A stretch of DNA of 64,000 nucleotides. It comes from CAZUGA01 sp964619885. Lineage in GTDB: Bacteria > Pseudomonadota > Gammaproteobacteria > Methylococcales > UBA1147. This document shows positions 34,472 to 43,682 of this stretch, piece after piece; positions within the stretch are counted from its first letter, which is position 1, and each line of letters starts with the position of its first letter. The notes under the pieces are model-generated. The model ran no database searches. It was not told where the DNA came from and saw nothing but the letters and a program-made list of their open reading frames with translations. Both the position numbers and the translations under genes were made by a program. Location: contig CAZUGA010000014.1 of assembly GCA_964619885.1 (NCBI GenBank), positions 1-64,000 on the forward strand, in the 5' to 3' direction.

Positions 34472-35325
34472 AACCGTTCGGCAACTTTGTCTTTGATAAG
34501 GTAGAAGGCGTGTACACCCAAAAACAACAGAATAAAAGCCACCATCGTGGCCAATGAATACCCGAATGGTGCAGAAATATCACCGGATACAATAATTTCA
34601 CGTGGTGTATTTATGAGGTAGGTAAGCGGATTCCACTGCACAACGGAACGCAGAAACGGATGTTCAAATTCAGCGGTGTAAACAACCGGGGTAATATACA
34701 TTGCTAGCGTGAAAACTGTGGTAAAAATACCTGTCACATCACGAGCCACCGATCCGACGACCGCAAGAAAAAGCCCAATTCCCATACCTAGTACGATAAT
34801 GGGCAAGACTGCCAACGGATAAAGTATCACCCAGGGGGAGGGTATTAACTTGAAAAACAAAAGCAAAAATAGCAGGACAACCAGATTGACCAACAAATTG
34901 TAGAAAATATTGGCCAACCCGGTTACCGCTAGGCTAATCGTAGGTATATTGGTTCTCATCACCAGATCAGCATTATTAATAAGCCCAACAGAAACAACTG
35001 CCATTGAGCTCATCAGCAAACCCCAAATAGTTGTACCAATATACACGTACACCGGGTAAGGGATTCCCATATTGCCGGGATTCAGTATCCCTGTTGACTG
35101 CATGAAAACAAAACTGGCAATACCGATTAGCGGTGTCAGCACAACCCAAAAATAACCCAATAACTTCTGCCTGAAACCGGCGACAAAATCCCGAACAAAT
35201 AAGTGCCAAATCACGTGCCTGGACCAAAAAAGCTCTCGATAGGCCAGCTGTAATGACGCCAGTGGAGTTAATATTTCTCCGCTCGCCTCATAGGTCCTTA
35301 CAGTTTTCGATGCGTTATTATCCAT
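34468..35325 (-). CDS. wzm: O-antigen ABC transporter permease
   Basis: 285 residues. An ABC-2 type permease with six membrane helices and a cytoplasmic N-terminal segment of about 45 residues carrying RDFVAGFRQKLLGYFW, typical of Wzm/TagG/KpsM. It moves undecaprenyl-linked polysaccharide across the inner membrane with Wzt. Its stop overlaps the wzt start by 4 bp, and a methyltransferase gene ends 15 bp upstream of its start, so it belongs to the same transcript. Confidence 0.93.
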   Translation of the reverse strand: MDNNASKTVRTYEASGEILTPLASLQLAYRELFWSRHVIWHLFVRDFVAGFRQKLLGYFWVVLTPLIGIASFVFMQSTGILNPGNMGIPYPVYVYIGTTIWGLLMSSMAVVSVGLINNADLVMRTNIPTISLAVTGLANIFYNLLVNLVVLLFLLLFFKLIPSPWVILYPLAVLPIIVLGMGIGLFLAVVGSVARDVTGIFTTVFTLAMYITPVVYTAEFEHPFLRSVVQWNPLTYLINTPREIIVSGDISAPFGYSLATMVAFILLFLGVHAFYLIKDKVAERL

Positions 35326-35340
35326 GTACTCTACTCAGTG

Positions 35341-36213
35341 TCAGTTCGTCGCTGCAATCGGTTTTTCGGCTAGAAACGAATAGAGCCTGCCCGGTGTATG
35401 ATCATGAAGGTTCATTCTCGCAACTCGCCATGACATTAAAAACCTGCCGATAAAATGAGAAGAACTAAAAATCTTCTGTGTGATCATTTCGCCAAATATT
35501 TTAGCCACTGAACCTGTACAGTAGTCATACATTTGTTCATCGGTCATCGGAAAATAATTGATTGGCGAATCCAGTGGCGCCATTGTGCGGGTAATATTTA
35601 ATCCCGACATTGCAATTGCCGATAGATATTCTTCCAGCAAATAAGCGTTTTCTCCACCGTAATATTTGTGCAGCGGATGACTATCTAAAAATGCAGGCAG
35701 ATCTTCAGGTTCACTGATCACATGCTCCCGTGTAGCAATCATAAGGCCACCTGGTTTTAAAACACGATATATTTCACGACAGGTTTTCCCCAAGTCTTTC
35801 GCATGGTGCAGAGCTTGTCGACAATTCACCACATCAAAATTATTATCTTCAAACGGCAAATTTTCAGAATATTCGCTAACGATAGATATAGGTAAATTAC
35901 TTTGTTTTATTAGTGAACGTATGGCTCCCGAGCCGACGAGTTCCCCCGGATCCGGCTCAAGCGCCGTTACCGTCCAACCGTCTCGTGCCAGCGCATAACT
36001 GCTAATGCCCCTCCCTGCAGCCAAATCCAGGGCGTTTCCTTTCGATTTAGGAATCGGAAGCAGCTCGGCAATGGATTTCCATTCAACGCTTTGCCAAAAC
36101 CGTTCCGCGCTCTCCAGGAGTGGGTCATCGAAATAGCAGGCACGCACCAATTCTTGCTGGTCTGGTTGATTGCGCAACCATTGAACCGATTCTTCCCAAC
36201 TCATTAGTCCCAT
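35341..36213 (-). CDS. SAM-dependent methyltransferase
   Basis: 290 residues. Class I fold with ALDLAAGRGISS for SAM binding, CRQALHHAKD and LKPGGLMIATREH. It directly precedes wzm (15-bp gap). Methyl capping of the O-antigen end fits the Wzt extension, but several methyltransferases in the locus could do this. Met4 is an alternative start. Confidence 0.82.
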   Translation of the reverse strand: MGLMSWEESVQWLRNQPDQQELVRACYFDDPLLESAERFWQSVEWKSIAELLPIPKSKGNALDLAAGRGISSYALARDGWTVTALEPDPGELVGSGAIRSLIKQSNLPISIVSEYSENLPFEDNNFDVVNCRQALHHAKDLGKTCREIYRVLKPGGLMIATREHVISEPEDLPAFLDSHPLHKYYGGENAYLLEEYLSAIAMSGLNITRTMAPLDSPINYFPMTDEQMYDYCTGSVAKIFGEMITQKIFSSSHFIGRFLMSWRVARMNLHDHTPGRLYSFLAEKPIAATN

Positions 36214-36240
36214 AGGTTCTGTATTCTTCTGTTTTAGGTC

Positions 36241-37212
36241 CTAAGCTTGTGTCTTGTCCAGTTGGCTGAGGTTAGTTGTCGAACCATCCAATATATTGAT
36301 AACGGTAAGATCAATAATTTGCTGTTTACGTTCTATCCCCCCAAGAAAATTTAACTTCCCGGCGGCATCCCTTGAATCGCGAAAACTCGACTCAACATAT
36401 GCCTCCTTTGACGAAAGCGGAGCAAGCCGCCCCAATCGATCTTTGCGTACAAAAAACAAATTATTCCCTGCGCTATTGGAACAAATTAGCGCATAACCTT
36501 TACTTTCTGCCAGGTGTTCAAATGCTCTGATTGAAGCCCCCCAATACAGGCAAGAATAATGTGCTATTTCACGTTGGAACGCCGGTTCATAGGGAATTGT
36601 AATGGCATGTCGATCTCCAAACACACTATTCCATTCAACAACGACGATCACAGGGTTAACGACTTGAATGCGCTCCCAAACCCAATAATCATTGCCATCG
36701 ATATCAATACTCAATATACCAATATCACCACTGAATCCTGCATCTCCACAAAGCCGATTGATATTATCTCTATCTATCCATGCATCTACCGCGGTTAAAT
36801 CATACCGCCAATAAATATCCTGACCCCGAACGAAATCCATATATTGCTCGCTTCCATCTAGTATTAAGCCCTTCCAATGATCATTCATCAACAGAAAACG
36901 AGTGTTGGACTCTAGATAGTTCTGCACTCCCAGTTCTATAAATATCCTTTCCTGCGGTAATACTCCACTTTCTCTGATTAGGTATTGGAGGATGCCATCT
37001 TCACCAAATTGTGAAAAAACTTTAAATTCTGCATCCTGAACATTTTTCAATGGCGCCCGATCAACATTCTGCAGCGCAAGAGTACGGCCTTGCAAAATCA
37101 ATAAATGTTCGTTCTTTTCTTTGATCGCGGCGATTGATTGTGAAAGTGAAACATCCAACCGAGCTGCAATTAGTGTTGAATACTTTTGCAATAATTTGTC
37201 CAGGTATAACAA
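36241..37212 (-). CDS. FkbM-like methyltransferase domain protein
   Basis: 323 residues. The FSQFGEDGIL start of the domain, a FIELGVQNYLESNTR loop and a SIDIDGNDYW motif resemble FkbM-type O-methyltransferase relatives common in polysaccharide loci; the usual SAM glycine loop is poorly kept, so activity is uncertain. The start is TTG, supported by AGAGGG six nt upstream. It lies between an acyltransferase gene and the methyltransferase before wzm. Confidence 0.65.
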   Translation of the reverse strand: MLYLDKLLQKYSTLIAARLDVSLSQSIAAIKEKNEHLLILQGRTLALQNVDRAPLKNVQDAEFKVFSQFGEDGILQYLIRESGVLPQERIFIELGVQNYLESNTRFLLMNDHWKGLILDGSEQYMDFVRGQDIYWRYDLTAVDAWIDRDNINRLCGDAGFSGDIGILSIDIDGNDYWVWERIQVVNPVIVVVEWNSVFGDRHAITIPYEPAFQREIAHYSCLYWGASIRAFEHLAESKGYALICSNSAGNNLFFVRKDRLGRLAPLSSKEAYVESSFRDSRDAAGKLNFLGGIERKQQIIDLTVINILDGSTTNLSQLDKTQA

Positions 37213-37237
37213 TGCGGTCCCTCTTTATGCTATTGAT

Positions 37238-37873
37238 TCAAATTTGATAGGCCGAATTAGGAATATTTGCCGATTTATCTATCGGCGTAATCATAGGCGT
37301 AACCTGACACCGATACAGCGAATCTGGCGGTACATCTTGAGTGACGATCGACCCGGCCGCTATGACACTGCGTTTGCCGATGGTCACTCCGCGCAAAATC
37401 GTGGCTCCAAAACTAACCCAAACATCGTCCTCAATCACGACTGGAGTAGATTGAACACCTGGAAGTTCATCTGTAGTTCGAGGATGGCCTTTTTCGATCA
37501 GCTGCCTGTAATGCTCATGGCGCTCTAGATGGTCCATAGAATGGGCCGTGCCATCATGAATATTCACGTCATGAGCGATAAGCACACGGTTACCAATTGA
37601 AATCGAATTCATCGACCAAATCTCAGTACGCACGCCTACATAAGACCAGTCTCCGATAGATATACGGCCACCATGCGCATATATCAATAAGCGCCCTCTA
37701 ACATGCGTATTATTGCCTATCGATATTCGGTCGGCGTGGCCGGATAGATTATTGATTTCTGCTTCGGACGTAAGTTGTGCGCCGACACCGATTCGACAAT
37801 CTTGAGTATTTTCTGTGGCTTCATGCTGCCCTTTAAACCTCTTATAAAAGGGAATTTTATCAATGAAACGCAT
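37238..37873 (-). CDS. Hexapeptide-repeat acyltransferase
   Basis: 211 residues from the ATG chosen here; a TTG seven codons upstream would give 218. Imperfect hexapeptide repeats (ISIGN, ISIGDW, VVIEDDVWVSFGATILRGVTIGKRSV) form a left-handed beta-helix of the WbbJ/LacA type, and His residues in the loop near DGTAH suit acetyl-CoA-dependent O-acetylation. It overlaps the preceding glycosyltransferase by 14 bp. Confidence 0.85.
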   Translation of the reverse strand: MRFIDKIPFYKRFKGQHEATENTQDCRIGVGAQLTSEAEINNLSGHADRISIGNNTHVRGRLLIYAHGGRISIGDWSYVGVRTEIWSMNSISIGNRVLIAHDVNIHDGTAHSMDHLERHEHYRQLIEKGHPRTTDELPGVQSTPVVIEDDVWVSFGATILRGVTIGKRSVIAAGSIVTQDVPPDSLYRCQVTPMITPIDKSANIPNSAYQI

Positions 37874-38831
37874 TATAAATTTTTCTCGCTGCAATTTTTG
37901 CCAAATTCTTGAGTTTCCATTGAATACCGTTAACCGGCATCTTCTGCAATGGGTCGTTGGATTCTGGCCGAAAAAAATCTTCTAATTGGGTCAGATGCAA
38001 CGCCTTATATTCAATTCTTGACGGAAAAACCGGTATTGCAGGAAAACCGACATCTGTTAATTCTGAAATTGCTTCTTGCCCCGAAAAACCAGTATCTCCA
38101 CAATGAACTCCGGATCCATCGAAACCTCCATTCCAAACCAGGCTATCTCGCGGATAGCAAACGAGTCCACGACATCTTGATACCGCGTACCACCATAAAA
38201 TTCCCCAGGAATCATTGCGCCCCGCCAAACGATCTGCAAGCATGCTGGAAAAGGCGCAAGTTCCATTCAAATCAAAAAGCCGAACCCATTCCGGATCAGA
38301 CCGCGCCTCAGTCAAACCAATAGGCTGCCAAGAAAAATGTTGCCAAGCCCGTTGCCACGTCGCCCATCCCCAAGTGGACGTGACCGGCAGTAGAAAAACA
38401 TCATTTATTATATTCGTCGGACTACTAACCGTAAAACCACCCACCTGCATGACTCTTTCATCGTTTTGGTATCGATCGAGCGCTTCGAGCATATAATGCA
38501 GGAAATCTGCGGCCACAACCAAGTCGTCTTCCAAAACAATAACGCATCCGTATCGCGAACAAAGTTCTGTCACTCCAGAGACTATCGACTTAGCTAATCC
38601 GTAGTTCTCATTACGTATCACTATATTTGCACTGAATTCATCCGCCCTTTCTTTTAATAATATCCGAGTCGCATCGACTAGATTACGGTTAGCGCCTTCC
38701 CGCGGCCCGTCGGAAAAAAAATAGAAATCACATTCATCTATTCTGCGACACTTTGATAGTGCATCAAGTATTCTTTGCGTATGCTGGGGGCGATTATAGG
38801 TAAACAGTGCTACCGGCGTTTTTCTAATCAA
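37860..38831 (-). CDS. GT-A glycosyltransferase, GnT-I-like
   Basis: 323 residues. TPVALFTYNRPQHTQ at the start, an EDDLV metal motif and WGWATWQRAW identify a GT-A enzyme of the family annotated as glycosyltransferase family 2/GNT-I-like. The gene at 45343 is a close paralogue. It lies in the polysaccharide locus with 14-bp overlap to the acyltransferase. Specificity unknown. Confidence 0.8.
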   Translation of the reverse strand: MIRKTPVALFTYNRPQHTQRILDALSKCRRIDECDFYFFSDGPREGANRNLVDATRILLKERADEFSANIVIRNENYGLAKSIVSGVTELCSRYGCVIVLEDDLVVAADFLHYMLEALDRYQNDERVMQVGGFTVSSPTNIINDVFLLPVTSTWGWATWQRAWQHFSWQPIGLTEARSDPEWVRLFDLNGTCAFSSMLADRLAGRNDSWGILWWYAVSRCRGLVCYPRDSLVWNGGFDGSGVHCGDTGFSGQEAISELTDVGFPAIPVFPSRIEYKALHLTQLEDFFRPESNDPLQKMPVNGIQWKLKNLAKIAARKIYNAFH

Positions 38832-38876
38832 AATATGAATGTCTTATTATGTGCGAGATTATAAACGAACCTATCA

Positions 38877-40019
38877 TCAATACCAGGGACATTCTGGTTT
38901 GGGGGCACCGAAATCAACTGCTTCGATACAATCGATCATATATCTTCCGGCAACCTTTGGAGATAACAAAGCACCAATTTCGTTCGCCTTGATTTTCCAT
39001 TGAGCCAACTTATCAAGATTGTTTGAAATATCGTTAATGAGGTGAGCTAATTCCTTGTAGTCACCGACTGAAAATACAGCGCCTGCTCCACTGCCCTTCA
39101 CCAAATCCGAAGAACCCGCTCCGGAACTCACCAATACCGGTACACTTTGTAGTAGAGCTTCATTGACAACAACCCCCCAACCATCGTAACGGCTGGGTAA
39201 GACAAGCAAATCATAATTTTTGATTACACTTTGCGCCTGTCCAAAAGGAATAACGCCTCGATAGCGAATCTTATCGTTCAATTTTTCGCGCCAGAAACTT
39301 ATTCCCCCGGGACCGTATAAATCTAACTCAATATCCACCCCCTGATCTAGACACCTCTGTACCGCCCTAATAACCTCGTCGATTCCTTTGACATGGACCA
39401 ACGCACCGACAAACACGATAGACACACTCGGTTTGGATTCAAACACCAGATTTTCCTGATCCAACTCGAATCGGGGAACACAGTATGCGAAAGGAAATAA
39501 GTATTGATCTGAAAATCCGGCCGTCTTAAATTGTTGTTTAGCGCGGGATGAAATCGTAAAAACCGGTTTGATCCTTGAGCCGATCAACATACCTATCATT
39601 TTGTACATTGTCGGTCTAATCAACGCCTTTAATTTGCCCAACCATTGGGCTTGCTCTGCGTAAATACCAAGTGGTGTATATGAATAAGCCTCCGTAATTA
39701 ATCCAATTCTGATTCCACGCAGCAACGCGTACAATATAAAAATAATAAATCTTCGATCTGACCAAAGGCCAACGAAAAGATGGATCGCATCGGCATTTTC
39801 ACGGAGCAATCGGAATCCTTGTACGATACCGTACAGTCCCTCCAATGTGTAAACCGAAAGTCCGTCCGTATTGGGCTTTTTCCAACCCTGTTTTACACGG
39901 GCGTCCAATTGCTCTACACCGACTATAATTTTTATCGGATGGCCTGCACACTCCTGTAATTCTCGAAGCGTAAAAACTTGATGATCGGTCAATACGTTCT
40001 GCCAGGTAACAATCTTCAT
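38877..40019 (-). CDS. Glycosyltransferase, GT4
   Basis: 380 residues. GT-B enzyme with VFVGALVHVKGIDEVIRA-type opening of the C-terminal domain and LPSRYDGWGVVVNEAL, the nucleotide-sugar binding motif of GT4. It overlaps the upstream glycosyltransferase by 4 bp, so the two are co-translated. Donor sugar unknown. Confidence 0.88.
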   Translation of the reverse strand: MKIVTWQNVLTDHQVFTLRELQECAGHPIKIIVGVEQLDARVKQGWKKPNTDGLSVYTLEGLYGIVQGFRLLRENADAIHLFVGLWSDRRFIIFILYALLRGIRIGLITEAYSYTPLGIYAEQAQWLGKLKALIRPTMYKMIGMLIGSRIKPVFTISSRAKQQFKTAGFSDQYLFPFAYCVPRFELDQENLVFESKPSVSIVFVGALVHVKGIDEVIRAVQRCLDQGVDIELDLYGPGGISFWREKLNDKIRYRGVIPFGQAQSVIKNYDLLVLPSRYDGWGVVVNEALLQSVPVLVSSGAGSSDLVKGSGAGAVFSVGDYKELAHLINDISNNLDKLAQWKIKANEIGALLSPKVAGRYMIDCIEAVDFGAPKPECPWY

Positions 40020-41197
40020 ACTTTAATCGCACCCGGATCTAAAAAATCAAGTAACGCTTGACCTACATTTTTTAGCCCACATAGAGAATCTACCTTCTGT
40101 TTACCCCGGCAAGCAATCTTCTGGGCTGCCATTGGCTGTAATACGATTCGGGTAATAGTTTCCGCAAGCTCTGTTGAGGATTCTGACTGCAAAAGATAAC
40201 TATCCTCTTCACCAAATATTTCCACTACATCACTGACCGCCACGGATACCAATAACAAGCCAGAAGCCGCAATCTCGATGGTTTTGGATGGAAACGTTGT
40301 ACGCCCCATTTCACTGCTAGAACGTTTCAGACATAATCCAATATGGGCGGACTCCAGCAGTTGCAAATAAGCGGCTCGGTTGATTTCCCCCAGGAACTCT
40401 ACATTTTGAATTCGCCGCGCAAGTGCATTTAGATCAGCCGCCATCGGACCTTTACCGGTTACGACAAACCTCAGTTTTGCCATAACTTCTGGGCGCTTAC
40501 TATTGAGTTCGCGCACAGCATCGATAAAACACTGGACCCCGGTTTCCTGCATCAAACTGCCACCGAACAGCACTATCAAAGGCGCTGACCATTTACGCTC
40601 GATGCGTGGTCTATCAGCAACTCCGTAGCAAGCCATTTGACGTTTCTGCCCAGTTTGTTTACCTAGACCTAAACTGGCGAGCAAAGCCCCACTATCGCAA
40701 ACTCGATCAAACAAGAAACGCTGCATTTTATTCCGCAAACCGGCTAAACCCCGTTCAGATTCTACGAATGCTCCATCTTCCAGATCCAAATAACATCGCA
40801 CCCCTTGAAAACGCGCAATTAAAGCCGCCGGCAAAGCGTGCCATTGCCGATTGTAAACCACCAAAACCGATGGCCCTTTACCCGTTAGCCCTACTATCGC
40901 TTTTAGCAGCGATACGGCGGTTATCATATGGGTTAGTATCGGAATATGACAAAATCGTGCGTAGTAAATCGGGATACCTTCCACCCGCTTGACAAATGGC
41001 ACATGACAACGCCTGCTGCGATTCTGCCGCCCGCGCCCCATACTCAGTATGACCGCATCACCACCGACGGATTTCAACCCGCGCCAAAGCCCGAGAACTT
41101 TGTTAGTTGCAGCCGGGCTATCCGTACCAATTTGCCTGCTTTGCTTGGTTTGATCATCCAACGCATTGCAAAGAAATATAAATCTAGTCTTTGCCAT
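40016..41197 (-). CDS. Glycosyltransferase, GT4-like
   Basis: 393 residues from the ATG at 41197. A longer reading frame reaches 41320, but its N-terminal 41 residues lie inside the acyltransferase gene and look non-homologous, while MAKTRFIFL begins the N-terminal Rossmann half. The C-terminal half has VLFGGSLMQETGVQCF, GEINRAAYLQLL and SKTIEIAASG, a GT4-type pattern lacking the classic EGFG. It overlaps the acyltransferase by 14 bp and the next glycosyltransferase by 4 bp. Confidence 0.82.
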   Translation of the reverse strand: MAKTRFIFLCNALDDQTKQSRQIGTDSPAATNKVLGLWRGLKSVGGDAVILSMGRGRQNRSRRCHVPFVKRVEGIPIYYARFCHIPILTHMITAVSLLKAIVGLTGKGPSVLVVYNRQWHALPAALIARFQGVRCYLDLEDGAFVESERGLAGLRNKMQRFLFDRVCDSGALLASLGLGKQTGQKRQMACYGVADRPRIERKWSAPLIVLFGGSLMQETGVQCFIDAVRELNSKRPEVMAKLRFVVTGKGPMAADLNALARRIQNVEFLGEINRAAYLQLLESAHIGLCLKRSSSEMGRTTFPSKTIEIAASGLLLVSVAVSDVVEIFGEEDSYLLQSESSTELAETITRIVLQPMAAQKIACRGKQKVDSLCGLKNVGQALLDFLDPGAIKV

Positions 41198-41687
41198 CAC
41201 TTTCAAAAAAACGAATGGGTTTCGCCGGCACCCCCGCCGCCACACAGTTTTCCGGCAGGCTAGCATTAACCAAAGAACCCGCCCCGACAACGGTTCCACG
41301 GCCAATTCTAACACCGCCAAGAACAGTTGAACGCGTACCGATCCAACAACCGTCTTCGATATAAATATGATCGCAACGACCGGGCCCGGCTCGCCTTTCG
41401 CTATCGCCTATATCATGCGTACCGACAATAAAAGTAACTTCGGGTGCGATGTCGCATTTTTGACCGATGGAGATCACTGCATCGTTTACCGAATAAAAAC
41501 GGCAGCCTGGCCCGACCCATGTCGATGCGCCAATCTGGATGAACCCATGACCGTAAAAACCGCCCATACCATTAATTTTCGCGTCGTCACCCACCTGCAC
41601 CCCAGCAAGTTTTAATAACCCGCGTTTAAACGCAAAACATCGGGAGATCGGCAGCACCAAGAAAACGAAGTTGACAATATAACGCAC
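41184..41687 (-). CDS. Hexapeptide-repeat acyltransferase, WcaF/LbH type
   Basis: 167 residues, GTG start. Hexapeptide repeats (IQIGASTWVGPGCRFYS, ISIGQKCDIAPEVTFIVGTHD, RIGRGTVVGAGSLV) build a left-handed beta-helix with a catalytic-type His in GTHDIG. Such enzymes O-acetylate sugars in polysaccharides using acetyl-CoA. It lies 55 bp from the glycosyltransferase at 41743 and overlaps the one at 40016 by 14 bp. Confidence 0.87.
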   Translation of the reverse strand: MRYIVNFVFLVLPISRCFAFKRGLLKLAGVQVGDDAKINGMGGFYGHGFIQIGASTWVGPGCRFYSVNDAVISIGQKCDIAPEVTFIVGTHDIGDSERRAGPGRCDHIYIEDGCWIGTRSTVLGGVRIGRGTVVGAGSLVNASLPENCVAAGVPAKPIRFFESDGKD

Positions 41688-41742
41688 GCTTTTTACCTAT
41701 TTTTTAATGTCCAGTATCGATTCAAATTCAATCTTCGCGTTA

Positions 41743-42915
41743 TCAATCGGATGCGATGCTAGATTCTATGATATCCGCCAATCTAAAATTAAATTGAGAT
41801 CGTCCCCAGGCAGCAACGCGAAGTTTTCCATTATTCGACAACACGCTACAAAGCGAGTCATCGGTCCATAAGCGCCTAATCGTAATCGCAATCTCCTGCA
41901 CCGATTTTGGATCGAACAACAATGCCGCGTCGCCGACTTGCTTTGGCATCCCGTAAATTCTGGAGACCGCCGCCGGGCAGCCCACCGAGAATGCCTCCAG
42001 CGGTGGAATGTTGGTTGGGCCAAAGAACGTCGGCATGATCATAGCCCGCGCGCGTCGATATAACTCAGGCATATCCTGGTCGGGCACATACCCTAGAAAA
42101 TGCACCCTATGACTCAAATCCAGCTGTTTTATCAGGTCGATCAATGCCAAATAACCATTCTTTTTGGCACCGACCAACACCAATTGAATTTCCGGCAGAT
42201 CAGTAAGCCGATCAAGCGCTTTGATCAATCGTTGGTGGTTTTTATGTTGCCAAAACTGCGCCGGATAAAAAAGGTACTTGTCAGGTAATTGATAACGCTG
42301 TTCGAAACCATCAGGGCTATTCTCCTGACTCATATAATTAGGCGCAATAAAAGGCAAAACAAACACCTTATTCGGATCGATCGCATAACTCTCCACCAAT
42401 TGATCCCGACCCACCTCGGAATCTACCAACACGCCGTTCGCCCAGCGACACATTGCGCTGTAGTGCTTTTCTCGTCTCTCATATTCGCCATTTTCAGAAA
42501 CCTCGGGAAACTGAGGCTCATAGCGATGCATCAGGTCATGCACGACTTCTAACGCGGCTATCGGTGCTTGAAAACAAAGCCCATCCTGCGACGGAATGAT
42601 CCATAGGTCGCAACGACATTTCAGCATAACTCTAGCTACCGGCAGAAACCAAGGGCTAATGCGCCGCCAAACGCCATCGAGCATTGCCCACTGGCGGAAT
42701 ACTCGCCCGATGGCCCGTCCGACAAAACCCCGCTCGATGTAAATAGTCACCAAATCGTAGGCCAAAAAATAATCGTCCCACTGTTTTTCACTATATACAA
42801 CAACGGTTGAATACAGATTGTCCGGGAGTGCAGACACCGCGTCTAGCATGGCTTGATTATACTGAAAAGTACCACCGCCCGGCGCAGCACCGAGGTACAG
42901 ACCTATCCTTTTCAT
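41743..42915 (-). CDS. Glycosyltransferase, GT4-like
   Basis: 390 residues from the ATG at 42915, which overlaps the stop of the methyltransferase gene by 4 bp; an upstream GTG at 42945 would add ten unlikely residues. It has PAQFWQHKNH, GYVPDQDMPELYRRA and FFGPTNIPPLEAFSVGCP, the GT4 donor-binding stretch, and so is the third member of the HKNH-motif group with the genes at 22165 and 27293. Specificity unknown. Confidence 0.87.
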   Translation of the reverse strand: MKRIGLYLGAAPGGGTFQYNQAMLDAVSALPDNLYSTVVVYSEKQWDDYFLAYDLVTIYIERGFVGRAIGRVFRQWAMLDGVWRRISPWFLPVARVMLKCRCDLWIIPSQDGLCFQAPIAALEVVHDLMHRYEPQFPEVSENGEYERREKHYSAMCRWANGVLVDSEVGRDQLVESYAIDPNKVFVLPFIAPNYMSQENSPDGFEQRYQLPDKYLFYPAQFWQHKNHQRLIKALDRLTDLPEIQLVLVGAKKNGYLALIDLIKQLDLSHRVHFLGYVPDQDMPELYRRARAMIMPTFFGPTNIPPLEAFSVGCPAAVSRIYGMPKQVGDAALLFDPKSVQEIAITIRRLWTDDSLCSVLSNNGKLRVAAWGRSQFNFRLADIIESSIASD

Positions 42916-43682
42916 TCTGCCTCGACGATAAAATAAACCCCCCACGTATCAAAGCCTGGGGTCTTGCCGCTCATCCATTCACCGGAGCCAACCAGATTGA
43001 ACCCGCTGACGCTACACAGCGCTTCAACCTCCGGCTCAAACAAATAGCGCATGCGGTGGGTTTCGTTCAATTCCTCGACCTTAGATGTTGATTTTTCCTT
43101 TACAAATACCTGGTAATTAACATCGACCCTATTGTCGTTGGGGTATAGTTTTGGATCTGCTATCCGGGTTACTGCGATACGTTCGTCCTGCAACCTTTTG
43201 ACCCGCACACTCGGTTTGTCGGTAATCACTGCGGGTCCATACCAACAATCGAAAATAAATAATCCACCGCTATTCAGGTGATTTCGTGCCGTATTAAAAG
43301 TTGCTAATAGATCATCTTGAGTCGTTTGATAACTGACCACATGAAACAAGGAAAGTACAACGTCAAAACCAGCGTCTTGGCGAAAGTGACGGATGTCTTC
43401 GCAGCTAAATGACAATCTAGCTGCATGTTCAAGTGGTAGCGATTTTAATCTTTGCTCCGCACAGTCCAGCATGTCCTGGCTAAAATCTACGCCATGGATT
43501 TGGTAACCTTCTGCAGACAACATCTGCGCATGGATACCTGTACCGCAACCCAGTTCGAGCAATTTTCTCGATTCCGGTGCAAATTCACGAATCAACCCAC
43601 TTATAAATTGCGCCTCAGCGGTGTAATCCTTATCTTTGTACAATAGATCGTAATAACGCGCGTAGGCGTTGAAGACAGTCAC
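42912..43682 (-). CDS. SAM-dependent methyltransferase, possibly amino-sugar N-methyltransferase
   Basis: 256 residues, GTG start overlapping the aminotransferase stop by 4 bp. YDLLYKDKDYTAEAQ at the start, LLELGCGTGIHA for SAM and VDFSQDMLD resemble small methyltransferases such as TylM1/DesVI that N-methylate dTDP-amino sugars. The tight link to an aminotransferase and a cupin supports amino-sugar methylation, but the product is an inference. Confidence 0.8.
   Translation of the reverse strand: MTVFNAYARYYDLLYKDKDYTAEAQFISGLIREFAPESRKLLELGCGTGIHAQMLSAEGYQIHGVDFSQDMLDCAEQRLKSLPLEHAARLSFSCEDIRHFRQDAGFDVVLSLFHVVSYQTTQDDLLATFNTARNHLNSGGLFIFDCWYGPAVITDKPSVRVKRLQDERIAVTRIADPKLYPNDNRVDVNYQVFVKEKSTSKVEELNETHRMRYLFEPEVEALCSVSGFNLVGSGEWMSGKTPGFDTWGVYFIVEAE

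Noticed and set aside
41198..41320. N-terminal extension of the glycosyltransferase at 40016
   Set aside because: It lies inside the acyltransferase reading frame and is arginine-rich without resemblance to the family; ATG at 41197 fits the domain start.
42916..42945. GTG start ten codons upstream of the glycosyltransferase at 41743
   Set aside because: The ATG at 42915 overlaps the previous stop by 4 bp and starts the Rossmann strand; the extra residues lie in the methyltransferase gene.
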